From positions 124,001 through 188,000 of the forward strand of contig JALQPE010002354.1 in the NCBI GenBank assembly GCA_030407315.1: a stretch of 64,000 nt of DNA. Direction: 5' to 3'. The stretch comes from Asparagopsis taxiformis. Taxonomy: Eukaryota; Rhodophyta; Florideophyceae; Bonnemaisoniales; Bonnemaisoniaceae. The position numbers were made by a program, and so were the translations under genes. The stretch's first letter is position 1. Each line of letters begins with the position of its first letter. The notes beneath the pieces were generated by a model. That model was not told where the DNA came from and searched no databases. It saw only the letters and a list, made by a program, of their open reading frames with translations. Positions 45,828 through 58,113 of this stretch are shown one piece after another.

Positions 45828-48800
45828 CTCCCCCTCTTTGACCTGCTCGATGGATGAAATATCTGACACGCCGATCATCTCCCGGAGCTTGATAAATTGA
45901 ACTCGTTGCAGGGGCTTGGTTAACAGATCTGCCGCCATATCTGATGTGGGACAGTAGTCAATGCCGAACAACGTCTTGAGTAAGCTGTCTCGGACGAAGT
46001 GATACCGAATGTCGATGTGTTTGGTACGAGTTCCTGAGGCATCGTTCCTAGCCATCTTGATGGAACCTTGGTTGTCGACATTGATTAGGATCGGATCCGC
46101 CGAGCTGCTTCCACAGCCAAACCCAACAATATTACTCAACCAAATAGCTTCCTTCACTGCAGCGCTGAGAGCCATATATTCAGCTTCGGAGGAGGATTGC
46201 GCTACACAACTCTGTTTGTGAGATTTCCAGCTCACCGCTGCTCCAACCATCATGAACACGTATCCGCTGGTGGATTTCCGATTGATCGTACAACCACCCC
46301 AATCTGAGTCACTATATCCGACAGGTGACAGAGGCTTCGATGCCCTGTACAGCACACCAAGGCTTCGAATACCAGAAATGTATCTTAGAACACGCTTGAC
46401 AGCAACCCAGAGAGATTTGGTTGGAGTCTCCACGAATTGGGCAAGTCTTCCAACAGCAAATGCGATGTTGGGGCGAGTTCCCACTGCGAGATACATCAAG
46501 CTTCCAATGGCTTTGCGGTATAATGTAGAGTCGATAGCCTCTGTTTCAGTATCACTGATGGAAATCTGAGCCTGCATAGGGGTTGCAGCAGGGCTTGAGT
46601 TCTCCATGCCGAATCGTTCCAATACCTTTTCAGCGTACCGAGTTTGATTCAAATGAAGTAGTTCTCTAGGTGAGTCCCTTACGATTTCCAGCCCGAGGCA
46701 CACTCTAGCTTTCCCACAATCTTTCATTTCGAAGCATCTACTGAACTCAGCCTTCAGCTCGTTCAACATGTCTCTGCTGCTTGAAGCGATAAGGAGGTCA
46801 TCAACGTAGAGGGCAATGACTATCATCGAATCTTTACGGTACCTCACGTAGAAACATGGGTCGTACGGAGAACTCTGGAATTCTAGTTCTGAAATGAGAA
46901 ACTCGTCGATCTTTGCGTGCCATTGCCTCGGAGCCTGTTTTAGTCCATACAAAGCTTTCTGCAGTTTGCAAACATGATTAAGATACTTCGGGTCGACAAA
47001 GCCCTCCGGTTGTTCCATGTATATGTCTTGTTCGAGGTCTCCGTAGAGGAAAGCTGTCTTAACGTCCATTTGATCGCAATGGAGGTCGTGATGGACAGTC
47101 AGAGCGAAGAACATGCGAATAGTGCAGAACTTGACAACCGGTGCATATGTTTCAGCATAGTCAACACCGTACTTCTGCTGGAATCCCCGAGTTACCAGGC
47201 GAGCTTTATGTTTGACCGAGTGCTCACCAGTTTCACTGACAACATCTTTACGTTTGAACACCCATTTGGATGAAAGTAGGTTGACAGTTTCACTGCGAGG
47301 GACCAAAATCCAGGTGCGGTTTGTATAAAGGGAATTCATTTCAGACTGAATGGCACCGATCCAAAGGTCTTTCTCCTCCCCCTTGGTCACCTCAGTGAAG
47401 GTGAGGAGGTGTTCTGGAGTAGGATCGGGCGCGGTAGTGACGAGTGCAGTGGTTTTCCACCACTCACTCGGAGGTTTGCGGGTGCGAGACGATTTACGGG
47501 GAGCATTGAGTAACGAGGCATCTTGACTGTAGGATGGCGTTGGCGGAGGTGATTGAGGTGAAATATGGTCCGAATCTGAACCTGAGTGGGAGGAAGAAGA
47601 TTCATTTCTGGGAGTTCCTCCATAAGGTTTTTCCCTCATTGGGTCTTGTGAGGTATCTTCTAGACTGACATCAGCTCCAGTAATGTCTAGATGTGACGGT
47701 AGTTTCCTCGACCTCGTCTCCTCGAAAACGACATCGCGAGAGACTACTATTTTCTCATTCGTTAGATCCTACAGTTTATATGCCTTCTGTGATGTTGCAT
47801 ACCCTAGCATGATAGCCTGAACAGCACGAGAATCGAGCGCTTGGAGATGTGTGTTCGGGAGTTTGTACCAACAAATGCTTCCAAATGTTCGCAGGTGTGC
47901 AATGTTTGGCTTCCGCCCATACCATAGCTCATATGGAGTGGTTCCAGCGGGGAGAGCACGGCTGGTGAGACGATTTCGAATGTAGGCAGCACAAGAAAGT
48001 GCTTCCGCCCAGAACTCCAATGGAGTGGAATTGTGGAGAAGCATGGCCCGCATATGTTCCTTAAGGGTGCGATTCATGCGTTCCGCAACTCCGTTTTGTT
48101 GGGGAGTGTAGGCACAGGTAGTTTGACGTTGGATACCCCTGTCTTCAAGGAAAGAGCTGAATTCGTTTGAGAAGTACTCTCCTCCTCCGTCTGAGCGTAG
48201 TTGACGAATCTTGCATCCTGTTTTGAGTTTCAGTGAGGCGCAGAAATCGTTGGAATGCATCGAAACAGTCCGACTTACGGTGGAGCGGATACACAGTTAG
48301 GTAGCGAGACTTATCATCGATGAAGGTCACGAAGTATCGAGCTCCCCCTTTCGAACGTATTTCCATTAGCCCTGCCAGATCTGTGTGGATCAGTTGGAGA
48401 AGCTCGGAGGCTCTTGTCTCGGAGAATTTTGGGATAGCAGCACGAGGCATTTTACCAGTAACACACCCTTCACATAGATTTTCAGGTGGGGACTGTTCAG
48501 GTTTGATTCGGAGTCCTTTGACCGCTGATGTCTTTGCCATACGAGAGATTCCGTTTTTGTGAACATGCCCAAGTCGCTCATGCCACAGCTGCAGTGACGC
48601 GATGCAAGCTAACTCAAAGGGCTGTTGTTTATTTCTGGAGGGCATGTAGAGGTCAATTGCATAGAGCCCGTGGCGTCTATGGCCAGTAGCTATTGATTCC
48701 CCGTTTTGGGTTAAGAGGACTGCATTGTTCGTGAACTGAACTCCAATTCCTCGAGCCGTGAGAGTACTAACGGATATGAGTGAGAATACGAAGGAGGGGA

Positions 48801-49800
48801 CGTGGAGAACGTCCTGGAGTATGCAGATTCTTGCCTTCCCATTCACAAGGAGTGGCAGTTTGACATCGCCACATCCTACAGCTACAGAAGTGGATTTGTC
48901 TCCGAGAATCACTTGGAACGGGGTAACAGAACGGTACGAGACAAACATTGAGCGATCGAAGGTCATGTGTGAGGTAGCAGCGGAGTCGATGTACCATGTA
49001 GATGTGATTTGTACCGACTTAGCTGAATCCGAACAGGCTGACAAAAGGCAGACGTACTCCTTTTCTTCATCATTGCTCGGTTCAGTCTCAGTGGCTACGG
49101 CTGCCATAGAGCCAATATTCCCCTGCGCCATAGACAAGTTCGGAGAAGTGCGTGGTTTATTATTCGAGCGGGAGCGAGATGGTCTTCCATACCTCTGCCA
49201 GCAATATGGCTCGGTGTGATTTGTTCGACCGCAATGGGTACACTTCTTCCGGTTGTTCCGAAACTGTTTTCCAGACTTGGAAAATAGAGCGGCTGTGTCT
49301 GTTGAGGAACTTCCCGGTTTTAAAATAGCTGCCCTGCGTTCTTCCTGAAGGAGGAGACTGCGAACTTTGTCGAATGTGAAGGTAGGATCTTCATCTCCAA
49401 TTGCATCAAGAGCGGTTATCAGCGTCTGGAAGGAAGATGGGAGTCCATTGAGAACAGCCATAGCCATTTCTTTATCATCAATGTCGACGCCCATTGCTGA
49501 TAGTACCGTTGCCATTTGTCGAACACGGTTGATGTATACGAGCATCTGTTCACCTGGCTTCATAGTCGCTGTGTAAAAGTCGCGCCTTGCAGCGAGTTTG
49601 TTTAGGAGAGTGTGCCTTTGATGCACGTTGCAGATCTCTTGCCACATTTCTAAGGCAGTCGTGGTGTGTGCAACATTTTTGAGCATTTCATCCGACAAGG
49701 TAATTCCGATGGCCATTCGAGCTGACTTGTCTTTGCGGAGCCATTTTAAGAGCTCTTCTTGGTCTGTCGGACGTCTAGGGCGATCCAGTTGGTGCTCACC
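45822..49800 (-). pseudogene. Ty1-copia gag-pol, 5'-truncated and broken
   Basis: Minus-strand order is that of copia elements. It has gag; a zinc knuckle CTHCGRTNHTEPYC; protease WYIDSAATSHM; a GAG-pre-integrase His/Cys domain (HERLGH ... CEGC); integrase core (HTDLAG, FIDDKSRY, then NGVAERMNRTL); reverse transcriptase (MDVKTAFLYG, LYVDDLLIAS); and RNase H (SDSDWGG, SSSEAEYMAL). The order of integrase before reverse transcriptase defines copia. Breaks: a frameshift at ~48.15-48.26 kb inside integrase, an in-frame TAG at 47769-47771 just before the RT region, and loss of the 5' LTR and the start of gag at ~49.79 kb, where a dispersed repeat begins. Not autonomous. Confidence 0.92.
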
Positions 49801-50330
49801 TCCCCCGTACTGTACCTCAAACACCCCCAATACCACTCTAGCACACATTTTCAGCTACCTATCCCCGCTTCCACGGTGCACACCTCCATTCCATACCTAC
49901 TTTTCTGCTCTACCGTACAGATTTCGTATAACCAGTCCTCATACTACCTCAGAATAGGGAAAAACACTCCTATCTCCTCGACCATGGTCTCCCCCATCAC
50001 CTTTGAAACGTATTGTTCTTCAATACCCTCTCTCCTCTACCTTCAACCCCTCTCCTTCGCCCTCTCCACAAACTTCCCCTGCAGCTTACTCTTCGAAAAC
50101 CTCTCACTCCCCATCGCGTACCCGACCTGCTCCACCCCTCCCTCCCTCAGCTGCTCCATGCCCCCCACGCCATCCGCATCTTCGATACCGTATACACCAC
50201 CACCACCGGCCCACGCTCCTGCTCCCCCGCCGTCTCCCCAGAAACCTCCCCGCTCTGAAACACATATCAACCCCCCACTTCGCACCCATCCTCCCACTCC
50301 CTGTGGAACGACGCTAGTTCTAGAAGTAGC
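49787..50330 (+). repeat. Dispersed repeat, longest copy
   Basis: Joins the segment shared with 34.5 kb (49787-49912) to the segment shared with 15.76-16.16 kb (~49905-50290), so it shows the family's internal order. Pro-codon-rich frames occur in all three frames, as expected from C-rich sequence; no domain is recognised. Confidence 0.8.
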
Positions 50331-50507
50331 TGGTACGAGCTACGGACACGCTGTCCTTAACGAAACGAACGAACAGTGCCACCCGCTGGTGTTTGACTGT
50401 ATTGGTAGGTAGAAAGGTAGAGTAGAGGGTTAGCAAGTAGACACGAGCGTCATGACGCAACAATCCACGCGAGGATTACGTTCGGTAAACGAGGTGGCAC
50501 GTCCGTC

Positions 50508-50690
50508 TGTGTTTTCGGAAGTGGACGCGGACGTCCAGTCTCTCTAGTACGGGTCCTAGTCGGCCCCGAGATTTACTAGAACAAATGAACGTCCGCGTCC
50601 AAAAAAAATAAAAAAAATTTGGATGCGGACGTCCACTTTCTCTAGTACATATGGCGGAATACTAGGGCCCGACATCCAGTATACAATATA
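50508..50690 (+). repeat. GGACRTCC/CTAGTA repeat, second copy
   Basis: Begins with the same GTCTGTGTTTTCGGAAGTGG sequence that ends the 34.68-34.995 kb element, then GGACGTCC, CTCTCTAGTAC and GCGGACGTCCAC motifs. An A-rich tract lies at 50605-50622. Confidence 0.7.
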
Positions 50691-50802
50691 TCAGCGAAAA
50701 CCGGGAGGGAAGAAATTACAGCGGAAGGTAAATTCAGGGCCCATATCGGACCGTATTTTATTCTATCATTTACGAAACAGCTGGTATACAATACGTCTCT
50801 CT

Positions 50803-50946
50803 AGAATGGGAAATACATATCTGGTCAGAATAGGAAATAAATACCCGGTTAGAATAGGAAATACGTATCCAGCCAGAATACGGAATATGTATCCAGCCAG
50901 AATACGAAATACGTATCCAGCCAGAATACAAAATACCTGTCAGCAT
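50803..50946 (+). repeat. 24-bp minisatellite, six units
   Basis: Units of exactly 24 bp, each starting AGAAT and ending in TATCCAGCC-like sequence, with 1-5 changes per unit. Confidence 0.9.
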
Positions 50947-52257
50947 ATCGTCGATCACCCATCTCCTCAATATCGCGTTCTCCCTACCATCCGAACGCCA
51001 TGCACCACCATTCGCACATACTTCAAGAACCCTCACGACCTAGATTACAAAAACCCGCTCCTTCCCAATTCCATCCCCGCTTTCCTCGACACCACCCCAG
51101 CCCATTAAATCATCAAGACATCAAACACGAACATGGTCAGCAAAATCTTACACCACTTGAAACCCACTCTCACTTCTATCGTATGCCCCAAAATATACAC
51201 ATACCAGAAACACCTCACAGCTTCATTCCCCATCTTCCTAGATCCCTTCTTCACTCTCCTTGAGTCCTGCCGTTCCTGCTTCACCACTCCTGCATCACAT
51301 ACAAAACATCAGAATCAACCACAACAGTCAGATTCAAAAGCAACGCTTACCACGACAGATATCCTAGAAACTCCCTTACTTACCTCTCATCCATCCTACA
51401 CACAATACAAATCATGATTGAAAAACCTTGCAATGAATAATCAAAGTCAGCATTCCATATCTTCGGAAAACACATCTTGGCACTCAATGAAACTTACCTT
51501 CCGTCATCAACATTCCTGCATCATCTACACAACATCGGAATCAACCACAACAGTCAGACTCAAAACCAACCTTCCCTCGCAGCATACTTTCAAAACTTCA
51601 CATACCTCTCTTCCATCCTCCGCTCAATACACACCATGAGTCAACAGGCTTCCAATGAAAAATATCGCATCAACGGAAATAGTCAGACTCAAAACCCACG
51701 CTTCCCTCAATGCATACCCTCAAGATTCGCGCACGTACCTTCTTCCATCCTCTACACTAAACAAAGCAAAGGCGGTCCAAGAATCTCAGTCGGTGATGAG
51801 GGCGGAGTGGAGCCTGCGGCGTCGACCGGACAGCTTTCTGCGTCCGCTTAAGTCTTGCTGTGCATACTCGAAATCATCGCCGGCAGTGAGATTGAGTATG
51901 GCCCAAGCCATGGTCTCTGAATCCCCGAACAATGAGATCCGGATCGAGAACAACGAATATAAACATATAATCATATATATGAGAATCCATTTGCTTTACT
52001 TACATGATCCGTGGCATATCCGCTGTAAAGCACATTCAGATTCCACGAAGTTCGGAAATAGAAAAGTTTATTATTACAAATAACACTGATTTTTGTATGA
52101 ACAGAATATATTTTCGAGTTAAGAATAAATTTGTTTCGAAAATGATTGAATAAATTTCCATATTCTGATATTGATTGACCTTTCCATAAATGTTCCGAAA
52201 TCGATTGATCTCATGGTTATTTCATTTCCGTGGTGCAGAAATATTACAAAGAACAGT
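50947..52257. repeat. Repeat-rich, gene-free stretch
   Basis: About 51285-51740 carries three degenerate copies of a segment containing ATCAACCACAACAGTCAGA. A minus-strand frame at 51786-51974 looks protein-like but matches nothing I know. The remainder to 52257 is AT-rich. Confidence 0.55.
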
Positions 52258-54881
52258 TCAGTATTTCCCCAATGCTACTAAACCTGCTCTAATTTCCTTC
52301 TCTACTCCTGCTCTGAGTTTCTTGTTCGTCAAAGAATCAAACTCAGCTATTACTGTATCCACAGAAATATTCCCTTGCCAAGGGTCTATATTTTTTCCTC
52401 TTCCAACTGTCGCCGGACGATACTTACCACTCCATGCATCCCCTTTGTCATACACTTCATACCATCTTATGAACAGATTTCTTGTCACGCCACTTCCATC
52501 CTGGATACATTCGATAATCTGTCCTAGCCAGAAAGGCATTTCCTTCGTACATCCGTATCCATTAACAGCAACAAATCGATTCCTAGAATAAGGTAGGTCT
52601 GTTTGAGCCATCATTTCCTGTAAATTTTCTTCATCCTCGTCAAACCCATGGTTGGAAAAACTCTGATTACTGTAAATTCCATTCAGCTCTACGCACTCTT
52701 CCAAGTTCCAATGTAGTGGTTCGTCTCTGTCTCTGTACACTTGAGCAACCAGTGCATGAAGTGATCTCATTTTAGCGACACTGTTCACCCTTACCTCCTC
52801 TGATCTGAGCCTTAGAAGAATTTTTTCCTTATCTGGTGGACAGACAACAGAGTTACAGGGTGCCGCGTGAAGGTTGGTGGAGATCGAGTAAATCCTTTGA
52901 GACCATTGGTCAATGCTGGAAGGCTTCTCCACTGGTCATCACAAGAAATTTTGACATCACAAGCAGTTTTGAAGAAGGCAGAACCCCGTTCTGTTTCGGG
53001 ATCTCTGAAGAATCTGAAGTAGCGGAACTTTGAAAAAGGTTTCACCTTCCCAATACAGTTTTCCATCTTACATAAACCCGAGAAATTGATAATGTGTAGC
53101 ATGCGGGAGACAGATGGTTCAGGCGTGAAAGACTTTCGCAGTTCATCGTGGAGATCCTCCATAGTTGCTGCGTTATTGAATTTCAGTCTCCTTGATGTAC
53201 AACTGAAGGCTTGGTCGATATCAGAGTGAGTGTGTCCTATAGGAAGGAAAGACACAAATATCTCTTCGTACACACCCCATGCCACTAAGCATTCCAAGTA
53301 GCAGAACAAGAATGAATTTTTGTTCTCCCGTGTGCAATTGTCAACTTGCAAAAAAAGTTTTCCCTGTAGTTTAGATCCTAATGCTTTGCTTGAAAGCGTT
53401 CTGTGAAGCGCTTCCACGATATGGTTAGCACCAGTTTCAAATTCTGCGGTCATGGTGTACAACGAGAGATGTTTTCGGGCACCATGCTCTAGTACACCTA
53501 TCAGCCTGACCTTCACACTATGCCCAACTGTCGCTTTTGTATTGACAGTGAAATGGGGAAGCCCATATCCAGACTGGTCTGCACCATCCACGATAAGTGA
53601 TGTATACTGCGAAGGGTACAACGCCGCTAGCTCACACCTCTTCTGATACTCTCTACGTTCCCGAGAAACCATCTCTATATGCAAACGTCTCCGTTCAAGA
53701 AGAGGAGCTGTACTCTTCTTGTCTGTTCCATACTTGGCTAGAGCGTCCCGAATATACTCACAATCAGTACATTTTGTGAATCGCTGAATTCTTCTTACTT
53801 TGATATCACCGCAATACTTCTTCCAAGTTGTGTAGAAGTATGCCAAAGAAGGTATATTATGATATCCATGCAGAACAGTGTACTGTTCTCGGAAAACTTC
53901 ATAGACAGATTTCTTTTGAAAGAGTGGAAGGTGTCTTTCGTTGGTGTCAGGCATTCGCTCCGCTGTAGAATCCGCAAATCTGTCCAGGAAACATATAACA
54001 GAGTCCCTCTGTGGACTCTCTGGGTCTTTTTGAGCTGATGAAAAACAGACTGATCTTCCATTTGCCCATGAAATCTTCACTGATCGTTGCATGTGTCTAG
54101 AAAACATGAAGGAAGACTCCAGGAATTTGTAGCAGACTTTCCTCCCGCAAAAAAGGTAAACTTTAGAGCTGGGATCGAATAATTTCTCCAAGTATCTTCG
54201 CCGATCAATCCTTCCCCATAAAAGTACTCGGCTGACTTCAGACCTCAGAAACGTTGGGTCTGTACTTCGAAAGCATCTCCTTTTCTTACAACAGAACTGT
54301 TTTCTGATGTCTAGATTAGATAAAGACGTGACATGCTTCCTCTTCTCGATCATCCTTTTGCTCACACGATTTCCATTACTCCTCTTGTCGCTATCATGGC
54401 TTTTTCGTGGACTTGTATCCAACTGATAGATGGATGGTTTTCCAATTGGACAAGATGACGCACAAGAATCAGAATATCTTTCTGTTGCAGTACTTGGAGA
54501 TAAGCAGTCAGATACAGAAGCTTGTTTTACTTCCAGCGGTGATTGAAATGGAATATTTCCGTAACCGTCATTACGCTCCAAAAGAATTCCAGATTCCGAA
54601 CGATTCAATGAACCTCTGACATATTCTTGGCGGTTTCTGTTGAAACGAATTGGAATTATATCATTGCTCAATGGAATTCCTTGGTTTGCAGATGATTTTG
54701 ATCGGTTTGGATGATGCGGAAATGAGTTCTCGCTGGTGCATTGTTCAGCTTCGGCTTCGATCCCCAGCGTTGCAAGAATACCGACAGCACTTTTGTGAAT
54801 CAGTTTGCGGTTGGTGTCGGAGAGGCAAAATGTGTCCTCCATGAGTTTGCAGTGGTTTTCACTTCGAACGCTCACTTTCAT
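52258..54881 (-). CDS. DUF7869-type DDE transposase with C-terminal BAH/Tudor-like domain (unit 3)
   Basis: The main frame is 52812-54881 (689 aa, ATG at 54879-54881). A Cys cluster FCCKKRRC (~54.29 kb) and GRKVCYKFLESSFMFSR (~54.13 kb) lie in the N-terminal half. The RNase H-like core shows VDGADQSGYGLPHF (~53.59 kb), QVDNCTRENKN (~53.34 kb) and GHTHSDIDQAFS (~53.22 kb), the hallmark blocks of DUF7869-type transposase-like proteins, giving candidate D, D, D residues. A second frame, 52258-52932, has no ATG at its start (GTG) and meets the first at A6 (52821-52826), eight bases before the first stop; -1 shifting adds ~190 residues including GYGCTKEMPFWLGQII, a BAH/Tudor-like segment. It is followed on the same strand by the ParB-methyltransferase gene upstream. 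Confidence 0.75.
52821..52826 (-). promoter_or_regulatory. A6 run at frame junction of unit-3 transposase
   Basis: The coding strand reads AGGAAAAAATTCTTC, then TAA in the transposase frame. A -1 slip continues into the BAH/Tudor-like frame. Confidence 0.4.
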
Positions 54882-55092
54882 TGAGAGGTGAACAGAAGGC
54901 GGGCAAAATTTGTAAGTACTGATAGAGCATATAATTCAAATTTACAAAAACAGAGAACAAATTTGGCGCCAAATATTGTACAACGGTAATGATCGATGTG
55001 AAAAGATTTATTCCATTCTTCTCTAGATGTTTGGAATCGCTCTTCAGTAGTGCAATGTACAAAAATAGTACTCATTCGCAAACATCTTTATC

Positions 55093-57963
55093 TCAATTGG
55101 AACATCTCATGCTGTGTAGGTCCCAAGAGAATATTCCCGCTAAGCCCTTCAGGTTTCCCGGAGGCTTCTCGATGCCTCCATAACCATATGGGTATTTTTT
55201 ATCGCCAGCATCCTCCTTAACTTTGAAGGAATAGCATGCAACTAGCTTCTGGCCATCTTTCTCGTACTCAGAGAGAGGAACATTATGAATAGAAGTATGT
55301 AAATCACTGTCATTATCTGGAGCTGACAGAAGCTTTGCATGACCAATAGTGATTCCATCAAGGAGTAATTCAACTCCGTCCCCTCCTTTCAGCATATCGT
55401 TTCCACTTTGAACAATAGTACTGCTCTTTTCGATCATCTTCGTGATTTCTCCACTGCTTTCAGCTTTTGAATTCTCTCGCGTCTTTCTCTTCTTCATTGC
55501 GTGGTGTGAGGATGGACTTTTTCGGTACAGTATCTCTGCCACTGCACGTAGCCTCTCATGGGCAAGACGAAATGTAGATGCGCTTGACTCGATTACTACA
55601 CATGAACGTGCAGTTCGCAACGAAGCTATTCCAGTAGTGAAAGTACCTCCGTAAATATCCAAAACAGAACCCCGTTCTGGACAAAATGTATTGATTAGTT
55701 CAGCAAGCAGACCCACATTTTTCTCCTCTGTTAGGACGGGAGATTTCGTGCCTGGCAAAAGGAGCTTTTCTTTTGAAACGGGTATACCTGACATAGCAGC
55801 AAACCGTCTGCTTGTCTTTGAAGGAACGAAGTTGTAAGGGCTCCTCAAATCTGGCTTGAATGCACTTTTCGAAATTCCTGGTGCCCTTGCAATGACAGAA
55901 AATTCACAAGCGTTCTGAGGAAACTGATCACCTCTGTGAGCTTGCATCGTACTGGTATCCTTCATAATTACGAATGGGTATTCTGGTCCGGCAAATCCGA
56001 TGCGGTGAAGTTCGTTGTAGAAAAGTTCGAAGTTTCGAAATGAAACAAATGCAAGAAACCACCCTCCCGGCTTCAAGACGCGCCTGGCAAACTGACATAT
56101 CTCTTTCACTTCCTTGTCATCTATGAAGTTATCGTAAGAAGTGTTTCGCAAAGAACGAGATTTAGGCGTCCCATACGGTGGATCTGTCAGTATAAGATCG
56201 AAGAGAGCATCACCATCTGTCCAAACGGTCTTATCAAAATCTTGCCATTTCATCTGGTGGCATGAAACACCCAATTCGTCAAGATAGTTAATTTTCTCAT
56301 CCAGCACTTCTGTAGTACAAGCAACTCGTTTTGGACGCGTATTCAGTCGGACAGAATTGGCACTCGGAGCGTTTGATGGAGCGGAATTATTCCTGTTAAC
56401 CTGCTTCGGTTGAACGGAATTTGGTTCCGAATTAGGTTTGGTCAAGACTTCTGATTCAGGCATATCGCCTAGATCCTGTGGTAATGTTCTTGGTGCCTTT
56501 CCTTCTATAGTGATGCTCGGCACTGGATGTGGAACTTGATCTTCAGGAACTTCATCCCCTTTAGTGATATCTTCAGCTGCGATTGGAAGAGAATCATCCG
56601 CGGAAGCTAAGGCAGTACAATTGTCTTTAGCCTGAAGTTCTTTCTCCCTGGTGAAATTCTCGGAAAACTTTTTTTCTTTAAGCGGTGCAGCCTCAGGACA
56701 AACTTTCCGATATTGTTTAAGAAGAGAATCTAAAACATCTCCATCATTCCCGAAATTGGCAGTAACTTCACAATCAAATTTTGTGGTACGGAGTAAGTTG
56801 TGCTTGACTACTTCCATTCCAGACGGCCATTCATCATCTTCTAAAAGAGCTTCAAACTTTCGAGCCTCCCTCATTGCACTACAAGCACTCTCAAACTGCT
56901 CCACTGTTACCTTATACGATGCTGCTTTGAACTTGTTCGTTCTAGAAATTTCCCTCAGCCGGTGGAGCGTGTTGATTTGATTCTTTTCTCCGTCCGGACC
57001 TGAGGCTCTCATGAACTTTGTCGCGGACTTGATTGAAGTTATGTTGATGAATTTCCTGTATACTCGACAATCGGTGCATCGCATATTCATGGATTTTTCC
57101 AGCGGTTTATATTCAGCAGAACTTGGTTCTGCCAAATCCGGGTGCTCTTCGTTCATGATTACTCCGATCTCATGTATTACACTTAGTGGAAGTCTAACTG
57201 CTGTTGTTGCTGCTTGTCTTATAGTATTATCCTTCAGATGCGTACAACCATCATACGCTGAAGCGATCTGTTTCGCAGATGGAGCTCTACCATTCGACAT
57301 GGTCTTCAATCGGTCAGCTTCATCTCTTAAACCGACCAAAGTATCATAGAAAGTTGATTCGATGTAAAAGGATGCATCATGTTTCTTATTCTGATGCCTT
57401 CCTAATTGCTTCAAAGTTTGCAAGCTGTGTCCGCCTTTCAGAATAGTCACAGGCCACAAGAAAGACTCCCAGTGTTCTGGATCTTCGTCTATTAACTCAC
57501 GAATAGCAGTCATTCTGTGCATTCCGTCTACTACTCCGTACCAGACAGAACGATCTTCTGCTTTTTCTGCGGCTTGGGATTCAGAGATAGGTTCCCCGTC
57601 CGAGCCGAGTTTAGATCGGAAGAAGTCCAACACATGTCTTTTCAAACCTCCCGTTAGCTCTACAACAATAGCATTATCAGATCCAGCAACAAATCCATCT
57701 CCAATATTCTCTATGGGCATTCCATCTCTCTTTCCCGAAGAAACTGTGGAACCTCCACTGAATATAGACTTCAATCTCAAGACACCAGAGCGGGATATTT
57801 GACGAATTGATGTCAACGGAATGCAAGATCGAGGATCTACACGGCTGTTTGTCGAGCCTTCCATGATATCAGCGAACAATGCTTTAACGGATGCATCCTC
57901 CCGACCAGAACTAGGTTCTGTCGAGCTTATTTTGTGTTTTGCTTGAAAGAATCGCTTACTCAT
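55093..57963 (-). CDS. ParB-like/beta-class DNA methyltransferase fusion (unit 3)
   Basis: The frame is open from 58113, but the codon there is TTG; the first ATG is at 57961-57963, giving 956 aa. GVVDGMHRMTAI (~residue 140-150) carries the ParB/sulfiredoxin D-G-x-H-R signature. A middle region (~280-520) has C-T-D-C-R-like and acidic low-complexity parts. The C-terminal half is a methyltransferase: LILTDPPYGTPKSRS (~590), VLKPGGWFLAFVSF (~630), and LDIYGGTFTTGIASL (~770) as SAM-binding motif, again in beta-class order. Unit 1 carries the same two activities as separate divergent genes, so this fusion links them functionally. It lies ~210 bp upstream of the transposase on the same strand. The frame is intact. 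Confidence 0.85.
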   Translation of the reverse strand: MSKRFFQAKHKISSTEPSSGREDASVKALFADIMEGSTNSRVDPRSCIPLTSIRQISRSGVLRLKSIFSGGSTVSSGKRDGMPIENIGDGFVAGSDNAIVVELTGGLKRHVLDFFRSKLGSDGEPISESQAAEKAEDRSVWYGVVDGMHRMTAIRELIDEDPEHWESFLWPVTILKGGHSLQTLKQLGRHQNKKHDASFYIESTFYDTLVGLRDEADRLKTMSNGRAPSAKQIASAYDGCTHLKDNTIRQAATTAVRLPLSVIHEIGVIMNEEHPDLAEPSSAEYKPLEKSMNMRCTDCRVYRKFINITSIKSATKFMRASGPDGEKNQINTLHRLREISRTNKFKAASYKVTVEQFESACSAMREARKFEALLEDDEWPSGMEVVKHNLLRTTKFDCEVTANFGNDGDVLDSLLKQYRKVCPEAAPLKEKKFSENFTREKELQAKDNCTALASADDSLPIAAEDITKGDEVPEDQVPHPVPSITIEGKAPRTLPQDLGDMPESEVLTKPNSEPNSVQPKQVNRNNSAPSNAPSANSVRLNTRPKRVACTTEVLDEKINYLDELGVSCHQMKWQDFDKTVWTDGDALFDLILTDPPYGTPKSRSLRNTSYDNFIDDKEVKEICQFARRVLKPGGWFLAFVSFRNFELFYNELHRIGFAGPEYPFVIMKDTSTMQAHRGDQFPQNACEFSVIARAPGISKSAFKPDLRSPYNFVPSKTSRRFAAMSGIPVSKEKLLLPGTKSPVLTEEKNVGLLAELINTFCPERGSVLDIYGGTFTTGIASLRTARSCVVIESSASTFRLAHERLRAVAEILYRKSPSSHHAMKKRKTRENSKAESSGEITKMIEKSSTIVQSGNDMLKGGDGVELLLDGITIGHAKLLSAPDNDSDLHTSIHNVPLSEYEKDGQKLVACYSFKVKEDAGDKKYPYGYGGIEKPPGNLKGLAGIFSWDLHSMRCSN

Positions 57964-58113
57964 CTTCTGGTCACAATCGAGCTCTGAGTAAAACTGTGGT
58001 TTCGCGCTGTGAACTTGACCAGGCTGAACCTTTGTCCAGAAACGAGGAACGAAAACGACAGGATAATTGAATGATTGGAGCCTCCTTTTGCTACATGAAG
58101 AGTTTTCTCGCAA

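Noticed and set aside
47769..47771. Programmed stop readthrough in copia
   Set aside because: Copia elements normally use a single gag-pol frame; with a separate integrase frameshift and a missing 5' end this is ordinary decay.
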